Assembly: GCA_905233425.1 (NCBI GenBank)
Contig: CAJOEC010000029.1
Span: 1 to 57,815 of the forward strand
Source: an uncultured Prevotella sp.
GTDB lineage: Bacteria; Bacteroidota; Bacteroidia; Bacteroidales; Bacteroidaceae
Direction: 5' to 3'
DNA: 57,815 bases
The notes beneath the pieces are model-generated. The model saw only the letters and a list, made by a program, of their open reading frames with translations, did no database searches and was not told where the DNA came from. The number at the start of each line of letters is the position of its first letter. The stretch's first letter is position 1. Below are positions 32,719 to 39,953 of the stretch, piece after piece. The position numbers and the translations under genes are program-made.

Positions 32719-33954
32719 ATGGCATTAGTAAACATCCACTTCCTGAATCTGCAGCAGAACTATCTGTTCGCCGACATTGCCAAGAAGGTCAATGCCTTCA
32801 AGGTGATGCACCCCAAGGCCGATGTCATCTCGTTAGGCATCGGCGACGTGACACAACCGCTGGCCCCCGCCGTAGTAGAGGCCATGCACAAGGCTGCCCA
32901 CGAGATGGGCACCATCAAGGGCTTCCGGGGCTACGGCCCTGAGCAGGGCTACGACTTCCTGCGCGAGGCCATACTGAAGAACGACTTCCTTCCACGCGGA
33001 GTCCACCTCGACATCGACGAGATTTTCATCAACGACGGCGCAAAGTCCGACACTGGCAATTTCCAGGAGCTGCTCCACTGGGACAACTTCATCGGCGTCA
33101 CCGACCCTATCTATCCCGTATATATCGACTCAAACGTGATGATTGGGCGTTGCGGCACCTTCCGCGACGGTCGCTGGACTAACGTGCGCTATATGCCCTG
33201 CACGGCCGAGAACGGCTTCGTGCCGCCACTGCCTGCCGGCCGCCCTGTCGATGTCATCTACCTGTGCTATCCCAACAACCCTACGGGCACCGTCATCACC
33301 AAGCCCGAACTGCGCAAGTGGGTGAACTATGCGCTGAAGAACGACGCGCTCATACTCTACGACGCCGCCTACCAGGCATACATCCGCGACCCTGAGATTC
33401 CTCACTCCATCTACGAGATACGCGGTGCCCGCAAATGCGCCGTCGAGTTCCACTCCTATTCCAAGACAGCCGGGTTCACCGGCGTGCGCTGCGGCTACAC
33501 CGTAGTGCCGAAAGAGGTCAGCGTGGCAACATTCGAGGGCGAGCGCATACCGCTGAACCAGTTGTGGCTGCGCCGACAGTGTACGAAGTTCAACGGAACG
33601 AGCTACATCTCGCAACGCGCCGCCGAAGCCATCTACACGCCCGAGGGCCGTCAGCAGATACAGGCCACCATCGACTACTACATGGACAACGCCCACCGTA
33701 TGCTGGTACGGCTGCGTGCACTGGGCTTCGAGGTCTACGGCGGTGAGAACGCACCGTATATCTGGATGCGCACGCCCGACAGCTCTGGCTCGTGGCAGTT
33801 CTTCGAGAACCTCCTCTACGGCGCCAACGTCGTATGCACCCCCGGTGTCGGCTTCGGCCCCAGTGGCGAGGGCTATGTCCGATTCACCGCCTTCAACAGT
33901 CGTGAGAAGACCGACGAGGCCCTCGACCGCATTGAGGCATGGAGCAAGGGTTGA
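32719..33954 (+). CDS. dapL: LL-diaminopimelate aminotransferase
   Basis: PLP enzyme that makes LL-diaminopimelate directly from tetrahydrodipicolinate. 411 residues, full length. Signature segments are 'GIGDVTQPLAPAVVEAMH', 'FRGYGPEQGYDFLR', 'FINDGAKSDTGNFQEL', 'YPNNPTGTV' and the PLP-lysine region 'EFHSYSKTAGFTGVRCGY'. The product is the substrate of the adjacent DapF. Downstream lies a 22-bp-period repeat array (33978-34124). Confidence 0.95.
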   Translation: MALVNIHFLNLQQNYLFADIAKKVNAFKVMHPKADVISLGIGDVTQPLAPAVVEAMHKAAHEMGTIKGFRGYGPEQGYDFLREAILKNDFLPRGVHLDIDEIFINDGAKSDTGNFQELLHWDNFIGVTDPIYPVYIDSNVMIGRCGTFRDGRWTNVRYMPCTAENGFVPPLPAGRPVDVIYLCYPNNPTGTVITKPELRKWVNYALKNDALILYDAAYQAYIRDPEIPHSIYEIRGARKCAVEFHSYSKTAGFTGVRCGYTVVPKEVSVATFEGERIPLNQLWLRRQCTKFNGTSYISQRAAEAIYTPEGRQQIQATIDYYMDNAHRMLVRLRALGFEVYGGENAPYIWMRTPDSSGSWQFFENLLYGANVVCTPGVGFGPSGEGYVRFTAFNSREKTDEALDRIEAWSKG

Positions 33955-33963
33955 TCATGTCAT

Positions 33964-34124
33964 AAAATCGGTTCGTAGCGGCCGCCGTGAATAATTTTGG
34001 CGGCCGCTACGAATATTTTTGGCGGCCGCTGTGATTGTTTTTGGCGGCCGCCGTGAACCGCGAGGGCACGGCCTTCCTCCCTCGAGTGTGCGGTCGTCCT
34101 CCCTCCAATATGCGGTATTCCTCG
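33964..34124. repeat. 22-bp-period array, type B, copy 1 (GCGGCCGC plus CTCCCTC units)
   Basis: After AAAATCGGTTC (33964-33974), GCGGCCGC occurs at 33978, 34000, 34022 and 34044, an exact 22-bp period, with AT-rich spacers such as AATAATTTTG. Then CTCCCTC units follow at 34077 and 34099, also 22 apart, and a degenerate third. The offset from the last palindrome to the first CTCCCTC is 33, identical in copy 2 at 52675-52883. It lies between dapL and the toxin gene, which converge. Confidence 0.85.
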
Positions 34125-34129
34125 AAGGG

Positions 34130-34546
34130 CTACTTGCGCTGAATCCAGTTCTCCACCTTCACGCCGGGCATCGGCTCGAAATGCTTCACGTTGTCTGTCA
34201 CCACTGTCAGATCGTAGTGCAAGGCGGTGGCACCGATGAGGATGTCGAAGTTGCCAATCTCCTTGTCCAGCGACTTTTTAATCTTCTTCAGGGCGCAGCG
34301 AATCTGGGCATAATCGTCGAAGATTTCACCGATGCGGACAACATTGACCGACTCGCGCAACTCTTGGGGTTCTTGTATATGCCGTTCGTAGTCATCGCTG
34401 TTGTAGGCACCGAAGGTCAACTCGGCCAGTGTCACTTCCGAGACAAAGAGTTGGTCGGGATCCATGGTCTCGACATGCTCTCTCACGCCGTTGCGTCGGT
34501 GGAAATACTCAATCCACGTGTTCGTGTCAAGAATGTATTTCTCCAT
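34130..34546 (-). CDS. PIN-domain toxin, VapC-like
   Basis: 138 residues from the ATG at 34546 (MEKYILDTNTWIEYFHRR). The PIN acidic residues are visible: Asp in 'ILDTNTW', Glu in 'TLAELTFGA', Asp in 'GNFDILIGATAL' and Asp in 'VVTDNVKHF'. Such proteins are Mg-dependent endoribonucleases, often cutting tRNA. It starts 5 bases after the stop of the upstream small gene, the standard antitoxin-toxin order. Confidence 0.88.
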   Translation of the reverse strand: MEKYILDTNTWIEYFHRRNGVREHVETMDPDQLFVSEVTLAELTFGAYNSDDYERHIQEPQELRESVNVVRIGEIFDDYAQIRCALKKIKKSLDKEIGNFDILIGATALHYDLTVVTDNVKHFEPMPGVKVENWIQRK

Positions 34547-34551
34547 ATCCG

Positions 34552-34863
34552 TCAATCCATATTAACCTCACGCAACACGTCGTTCTCGCGGCACGACTTC
34601 ACGGCGGCCTCCATGCGGGCAGCATCCTCCGGATCGTCGGCCCAGCATCCGGCCAGAGCCATCAGCTTGCGTTTGCGTTCCTCCTTACTCAGCTTTGGAG
34701 TTTCAATTTCCTGGGGAACAGCAATCTCATTCGTTTCCTTTATTGACTCGTTCAACAACACTACTAACTCCAACTTCATAGGGATGCTCAGTTCCCGAAG
34801 CATTCCCCAGTATGGGGCAATTTTGGGGGACGGTTTTCTCAATACATTTGCTGTCATAATCAT
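34552..34863 (-). CDS. Probable antitoxin partner of the PIN toxin
   Basis: About 103 residues from the ATG at 34863 (34857 is also possible). It has no recognised domain by eye. A Pro/Leu-rich N-terminus is followed by the basic, charged segment 'KLSKEERKRKLMALAGCWADDPEDA' (broken here as a helix of toxin-neutralising type), and it ends '...ENDVLREVNMD'. The pattern 'AGCWADDPED' is common in VapB-like proteins of Bacteroidales. Assignment rests mainly on position directly upstream of the PIN gene. Confidence 0.7.
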   Translation of the reverse strand: MIMTANVLRKPSPKIAPYWGMLRELSIPMKLELVVLLNESIKETNEIAVPQEIETPKLSKEERKRKLMALAGCWADDPEDAARMEAAVKSCRENDVLREVNMD

Positions 34864-34886
34864 AATCAATTATTGGTTTACGACGA

Positions 34887-34894
34887 CAAAGGTA
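34887..34894 (-). promoter_or_regulatory. Promoter -7 box of the VapBC-like pair
   Basis: TACCTTTG on the minus strand, about 25 bases before the antitoxin start, so the leader would be short. Confidence 0.5.
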
Positions 34895-34999
34895 CAAAGA
34901 TTATTTGAAATAACAGAATATAAACATAAAAAATACTATTATCATCCCAATAATCGAAAAAAACTAAGGCGGAATTAACCAGTTTTGGGATTTTGTTTG

Positions 35000-35007
35000 T
35001 AAATTTG
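35000..35007 (+). promoter_or_regulatory. Promoter -7 box of the CotH operon
   Basis: TAAATTTG followed by CAGCCG; TTTTGGG at 34983 is at the right distance for a -33 element. The CotH start is 32 bases downstream. Confidence 0.6.
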
Positions 35008-35038
35008 CAGCCGAAAAATACAAATATGCAATTTAAAT

Positions 35039-36487
35039 ATGAAGAAAGTAACATTATTAATAATTGCATTCTGGGCTGTGGTCTCGGTGGGAATCCATGC
35101 ACAGCCCACATTACCGCGCATCATGTTCGACGCGACAGAGGAGCTGGGCAATGATCACAAGGTCAAGGCTGTCTTCACGCTGGAACAGACCGACGAGGCA
35201 ACCGGCTCGACAACGACAGAGACACACAACTGTCTGTTGAATTACGGGGGAGAGTCGTCGTCGGCTTACGACAAGAGATCGATTAACGTCAGCTTCATTG
35301 ACGAAGACGGCAAGGAACAATATGTGAACCTGATGGGACTCCGTGGGAACTGCAGCAAGTGGATACTCGACGCGGCGGTGGGCGACCGTTCACGACTGCG
35401 CAACCGTGTGGCCATGGACATCTTAGGTAGTTATTCGCGTCTGCCCTATGAAACCGACAACGCAGGCAGATACAGTAGCGTGGGCCGTTGTGTAGAGGTG
35501 TGGGTCAATGGCGATTACCGGGGACTCTTCTGCCTGTCAGACAGGATAAACCGCGAACTGTTAGGCGGCAAGACCACGACGGATGGCCAGACGCGCTGCG
35601 TGATCTACCAGGGCAAGAGCTATGGTTCGGGCAATTACCTGGTTCCCTACGAGGAAGGCCCTGCCGACGGGGAAGAAGAATGGAACTCGTGGGCATTGAA
35701 ATATCCCGACGAGCCTACAGCAGATGGCTGGCAGCCGCTACTGGACTTGTTTGACGTCGCATGGGACAACATTCCCGACGAGGATTTCGCCGACACTGTG
35801 CGTCGTCATTTCTACTGGGACAACTTAGTGGATGTCTATCTGCTCACCATGGTCTGCGGCCTGGCTGACATGGGGTATAAAAACACTTATCTGGCTTGTC
35901 CCGACATCACGGCCGACGGTCGCTTCGTGATTGCGCCATTGGACATGGACTATACTTTCGGCTGCACCTGGAACGGATGCTACTGGGACGAGAAGCCCCA
36001 GTTGAGGGGAGAGAACACGTTCCATTTCGTGCGCCCGTTCAATCGTCTGACGGGGGATGACAGCCACGGATTCATCGCATCGTTGGCCGAAAGATGGGCC
36101 GAGTTGCGTGACAGTGTACTCTCAGTAGAGGCTGTCAGCCAGCTCATCAACGACTATGCGCAGCGGCTCGACGAGTCGGGTGCATGGCAGCGCGAGCTCA
36201 AACTGTGGAACTACAATCCTGTGACTATCGAAGAGACTGCCGCCGAGGCTGCCAAATACATGACCGAATGGTATGCCAACAGTCATGAGACCATAAGCCA
36301 ATTGCTGGACCCTTACATCCCTACGGCGGTGAAGGCCGTCAAAAGTGAGTCTGTAGTGGGCAACGCCTCCGAGCGTTGCAAAGTCCCCAATGACTCCTGC
36401 TATGATCTGCAAGGCCGCCGCTTGTCGTTGCCGGATGCCTATAAGGGCATCTATATTAATGACAATCAGAAATGCATCGTAAAATGA
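35039..36487 (+). CDS. Secreted CotH-like kinase-fold protein
   Basis: Signal peptide (MKKVTLLIIAFWAVVSVGIHAQ), then a CotH domain (PF08757). 'LRGNCSKWILDAAVGDRSRLRNRVAMDIL' spans the nucleotide-binding basic region (key residues R, K, R), 'VEVWVNGDYRGLFCLSDRI' matches the core beta sheet, and 'IAPLDMDYTFG' supplies the acidic metal-binding pair. CotH proteins are atypical kinases, and exported Bacteroidetes members have unknown substrates. The tail is 'YDLQGRRL...KGIYINDNQ'. Its TGA overlaps the next ATG (ATGA), so translation is coupled. Confidence 0.82.
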   Translation: MKKVTLLIIAFWAVVSVGIHAQPTLPRIMFDATEELGNDHKVKAVFTLEQTDEATGSTTTETHNCLLNYGGESSSAYDKRSINVSFIDEDGKEQYVNLMGLRGNCSKWILDAAVGDRSRLRNRVAMDILGSYSRLPYETDNAGRYSSVGRCVEVWVNGDYRGLFCLSDRINRELLGGKTTTDGQTRCVIYQGKSYGSGNYLVPYEEGPADGEEEWNSWALKYPDEPTADGWQPLLDLFDVAWDNIPDEDFADTVRRHFYWDNLVDVYLLTMVCGLADMGYKNTYLACPDITADGRFVIAPLDMDYTFGCTWNGCYWDEKPQLRGENTFHFVRPFNRLTGDDSHGFIASLAERWAELRDSVLSVEAVSQLINDYAQRLDESGAWQRELKLWNYNPVTIEETAAEAAKYMTEWYANSHETISQLLDPYIPTAVKAVKSESVVGNASERCKVPNDSCYDLQGRRLSLPDAYKGIYINDNQKCIVK

Positions 36488-37134
36488 AACAGTATATCAT
36501 AATCCTACTATTGCTCATAGCGCAACTACCCTGTCAGGCACAACAAACCGTTGACCTGGGGCTGAGCGTGGCCTGGGCCGACCGTAACGTCGGTGCCGAC
36601 CGCCCCACCGCCGTCGGTTTCATGCTGGCATGGGGCGAACTGGAACCCAAAACTGAGTACACGCTCGACAACTATCGCTTCGGCACCGGCCAATTCTGGC
36701 ACCCCACGAAGTATGTCTGCGAGTCACAGGCCTCCTACGCCACGCCCGACGGCAAGTCGCGCCTCGAGTCCGAGGACGATGCCGCCACCGCCATGCTTGG
36801 CGACGGCTGGCGCATGCCCACTCGCGAAGAGCTGACCGAACTGGCTGAGAAATGCCAGTGGCAATGGGTGGCTAATGCCGACTCCACCGGCTATCGCGTC
36901 ACGGGTCCTAACGGGAGTTCCATTTTCCTTCCTGCCACAGGCATCCGTACCGGCAAGCGTCATCTTGCGGGCAGCAGCGAAGGCTTCTACTGGTCGGGCG
37001 ATGCCATCACCTACTTGCTCGACGTGGCTTTCGCACTCCGCTTCACGCCACGACTCGTCAACCACACCAACTACAAGGAAACCCCGCGCTCCAACGGCTG
37101 TGCCGTCCGGGCAGTAACTGAAATGTCAAAATAA
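36484..37134 (+). CDS. Secreted FISUMP-type (major paralogous domain) protein
   Basis: The ATG at 36484 overlaps the CotH stop; an upstream ATG at 36472 would place the signal peptide later. 'MKQYIIILLLLIAQLPCQAQ' is a signal peptide. The mature part opens 'VDLGLSVAWADRNVGA' and has 'AWGELEPKTEYTLDNYRFG', 'GDGWRMPTREELTELAEKC' and 'GFYWSGD', a pattern known from the Fibrobacter succinogenes major paralogous domain (TIGR02145, DUF1566-related) family. The fold is lectin-like and the role unknown. Middle gene of a three-gene operon. Confidence 0.75.
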   Translation: MKQYIIILLLLIAQLPCQAQQTVDLGLSVAWADRNVGADRPTAVGFMLAWGELEPKTEYTLDNYRFGTGQFWHPTKYVCESQASYATPDGKSRLESEDDAATAMLGDGWRMPTREELTELAEKCQWQWVANADSTGYRVTGPNGSSIFLPATGIRTGKRHLAGSSEGFYWSGDAITYLLDVAFALRFTPRLVNHTNYKETPRSNGCAVRAVTEMSK

Positions 37135-39644
37135 TGATGATAATGAAAAAGATTCTGATGACGCTCGCAGCCGTCCTTTGCTGCGAAATGACAATTACGG
37201 CGGAGCCGGTGTCGCCACAGGCTGCACGTGAGGCTGCCGCCAAGTTTCTGAAAGAGAAAGGTGCCCGGTTAGAGGGCGAAGTCGTGCGCTCGCCGCGCCG
37301 TGCCGCTCCACAAGTAGGGCCGGCATTCCCGTCGGCACAAGGCGGGCAGCACTTTCAATGGTTGCCGGGTGACGGCGACGACGTAGACGTGGTGTCCTAC
37401 TACGTGTTCAACGCATCGGCCTCGCGGGGCTTTGTCGTGGTGAGCGGCGACGACTGCGTCGGCACAAACCTCGTCTTAGGCTATTCTCCTGCCGGCAGTT
37501 TCGATGCCGACCACGTGCCCGACAATCTGCGGTGGTGGCTTGACGAGATGGACTGCCAGATAAGTGCCCTCAGCCGTCTCGGCGTGAAGGCCAAGGCGCT
37601 GGAACTCCATGAGGACATCGACACGCTGGTGACGGCACTTTGGGACCAGGGAGCCAACTATTACGAACCCCGCAACCCCTACAACATGTTCTGTCCGAAA
37701 GTGGGCGGCAAGCTCTGCGTCACCGGCTGCATGGCGACGGCACTGGCCCAGGTGATGTACTACCACCGCTGGCCCCAGGAGCCGATAGCCGGACCGCTGC
37801 CAGCCTACACCTCGACTCCCGACCTGGAGCTTGACGAGCTGCCAGTCACGTCGTTCGACTGGGACCTCATGGTCGACGACTACACCGGCGGGACGACCGA
37901 CGACCAGCAGAAGGCCGTGGCGAAGCTGATGCGCTACATAGGGCAGTCGGTGCAGATGAGCTATACCCCCAGCTTAGGTTCCGGACTGTGCTACGACCTG
38001 GACTTGCTCGTAAGGCTGTTCGGCTACGACCAGGACCTCTTCACCGCCCATTCTGAATACTATACGCCGGGCGGCTGGGACAACCTGATATACAACGAAC
38101 TGAAGGAGGGTCGGCCACTTGTCTATATGGGCTTCTCGACGGGTATGGGCCACGCTTTCGTGGTCGACGGCTACCGTGTGGAGGACGGTGTCGGACTCTA
38201 CCACGTGAACTGGGGATGGGGAGGAGACGACAACGGCTATTTCCGCATGGCCCTGCTCGACCCCTCTGCCCACGGCACGGGGTCCAGCACCACTTCCGAC
38301 GGCTACAACCGAAGCCAGAGGGCACTCGTTGGACTACAGCCGGCAAAGGGCGAAAGGAAGAACTACGGCCGCTACCTCGAGGGCATGGACTGGAACGTCA
38401 CGGCAGACAGCATCCCCAACAGGTTCACGATGATCAACACCTCTTGCCAGCCCGGCTCGTTTGCCATCTTGTTTGCCGAGGAGGCGGCAGACGGGACGTT
38501 AGACCTCGACAATACAGGCAACTGTGAAGTCGTGGAGTTCCCCGGCTACAATTTTCTGACCATGCAGTCGCTGGGCACCTTCGATCTTCCTGAGAAGCTC
38601 GACGGGCTTGCCCCGGGATGGCACAAGATGAGGGTAATGCAAAGGGAGACGGGCACCGACGCCCCCTGGAAGCCGGTCTACGGCCCCAACTGCTCGGTGG
38701 ACGTGCTGGTAGACGATGCCGGACTGGTCGCCGAGTCGGTCATCCACCCGGTTGCCAAGTTGACCACCTCAACCCGGAAGATTAAGGTTGATGGCGTGAA
38801 GATGCGCAGTCTCAAGCAGACCATTTCGCTGCCTGTCACCAACGAAGGCGACGAAGACTACATCGGCGGTCTGGCATGTGTTGTCTACGGCATGAGAAAC
38901 TCGACGCTGGCTTATCCCGTGGCTGTTTCGTACACAGGAATAATGATTGAGGCAGGAGAAACAGTCACGGTCAGTTTCCCCGTAAGCGTGAACAGCATGG
39001 GAGAACTCATGGCGGTGGTGTCGCTGACCAATGACTTGCAGTCACTCGCTGGCTGCTTGACGTCCGAAATCTCGAAATCTCCCGGACACATTGGCCACAG
39101 GAGCTTCGTGTTGGAGGATCTGCCTTTCTATATCGACGACTTGTATTACAACGTGACGACATACGGGCAGGGCAAAGCCACATACAGCATCGACTTCGCC
39201 GTGGCCAACTATACCACGATGGACTACGATGCTGCCATAGTGGCTAACTTATACACAATCACCGAAGACAACTACATCGTACCCTATGAGTTTCCATTCG
39301 GTGAAGTCCTGTTCTCCTATCTGATGCTGCCCGGTAACTCGCAGGATTATGTATCCATTTTCTTGCCCGCTCCTTTGGAACCCGCCCGATACTACGTCGA
39401 CCTGCTTATTGCCAACGATTTCAAGAGCATGAACTCCAACGACTACTTCTCGTTGGATGGATGGGTGTTCACCGTCGAGGACCCCACGGGAATCAGCCTC
39501 ATCCCCGAGGATAGGCACGGGGACGGCCCCGACAGTGGCGAGGGGGACAGTTGCTATTACACCCTCGACGGGCGCAGGGTCTCGGGCATGCCTACTGCCA
39601 AGGGCTTGTATATATATAAAGGTAAGAAGCGAATAGTCAAATAA
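37134..39644 (+). CDS. C10 family cysteine protease (streptopain/interpain-like)
   Basis: The start overlaps the previous stop (TAATG at 37132); an in-frame ATG at 37143 begins a cleaner signal peptide. A pro-domain of the Spi/C10 propeptide type ('AREAAAKFLKEKGARL', 'FNASASRGFVVVSGDD') precedes the protease. Catalytic Cys is in 'CVTGCMATALAQVMYYHRWP' and catalytic His in 'GMGHAFVVDGYR', followed by 'LYHVNWGWGGDDNGYF'. A long C-terminal half of Ig-like strands ends in 'YTLDGRRVSGMPTAKGLYIY'. Interpain-like proteases degrade host or dietary proteins; here supply of amino nitrogen is plausible, since glnA follows. Confidence 0.88.
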   Translation: MMIMKKILMTLAAVLCCEMTITAEPVSPQAAREAAAKFLKEKGARLEGEVVRSPRRAAPQVGPAFPSAQGGQHFQWLPGDGDDVDVVSYYVFNASASRGFVVVSGDDCVGTNLVLGYSPAGSFDADHVPDNLRWWLDEMDCQISALSRLGVKAKALELHEDIDTLVTALWDQGANYYEPRNPYNMFCPKVGGKLCVTGCMATALAQVMYYHRWPQEPIAGPLPAYTSTPDLELDELPVTSFDWDLMVDDYTGGTTDDQQKAVAKLMRYIGQSVQMSYTPSLGSGLCYDLDLLVRLFGYDQDLFTAHSEYYTPGGWDNLIYNELKEGRPLVYMGFSTGMGHAFVVDGYRVEDGVGLYHVNWGWGGDDNGYFRMALLDPSAHGTGSSTTSDGYNRSQRALVGLQPAKGERKNYGRYLEGMDWNVTADSIPNRFTMINTSCQPGSFAILFAEEAADGTLDLDNTGNCEVVEFPGYNFLTMQSLGTFDLPEKLDGLAPGWHKMRVMQRETGTDAPWKPVYGPNCSVDVLVDDAGLVAESVIHPVAKLTTSTRKIKVDGVKMRSLKQTISLPVTNEGDEDYIGGLACVVYGMRNSTLAYPVAVSYTGIMIEAGETVTVSFPVSVNSMGELMAVVSLTNDLQSLAGCLTSEISKSPGHIGHRSFVLEDLPFYIDDLYYNVTTYGQGKATYSIDFAVANYTTMDYDAAIVANLYTITEDNYIVPYEFPFGEVLFSYLMLPGNSQDYVSIFLPAPLEPARYYVDLLIANDFKSMNSNDYFSLDGWVFTVEDPTGISLIPEDRHGDGPDSGEGDSCYYTLDGRRVSGMPTAKGLYIYKGKKRIVK

Positions 39645-39753
39645 TCAGACGAAGTGACGCTTTGTGGCAATATGATATGGTTTTGTGATAATCTGTAAGC
39701 AAAGTGATAGATTTGTAATGCTAAAACAATACAAATTGTCACAAAGATAAAGA

Positions 39754-39811
39754 TTTAACAAACAAATTGAAAGGAAGTCGGCAGCTTCCTTTCTTTTTTG
39801 TCGTACCTTTG
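39754..39811 (+). promoter_or_regulatory. glnA promoter with nitrogen box and inverted repeat
   Basis: TTTAACAAAC (39754-39763), then GAAAGGAAG-N7-CTTCCTTTC (arms 39769-39793), then TTTTTTGTCG and the -7 box TACCTTTG (39804-39811). The box-to-minus-7 distance is 50. This is the most symmetrical copy of the element. Confidence 0.8.
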
Positions 39812-39855
39812 CAGCGGAAATGTAGAAGGTCTGGCATTCTTGCCACACGATAGCC

Positions 39856-39896
39856 GCCAAGAATGGTGGCGCTCCTACTGCAAAGCAGACAAATAA
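39856..39896. repeat. 41-bp dispersed repeat in the glnA leader
   Basis: Matches 57682-57722 at 36 of 41 positions; both begin GCCAAGAATG and end AAAGCAGACAAATAA. It would be transcribed as part of the glnA 5' untranslated region. Confidence 0.7.
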
Positions 39897-39953
39897 TTGT
39901 AGTTATGGCATAAGTGACAAATAGTAAATTAATAAATTGTAAATTAGTTCAAG

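Larger units (their letters stand above)
39645..39953. other. glnA upstream region, 309 bases
   Basis: Holds the glnA promoter (39754-39811) and an unusually long leader of about 135 bases containing a 41-bp dispersed repeat and the stem GCCGCC-AAGAAT-GGTGGC. No small gene is apparent. Confidence 0.6.
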
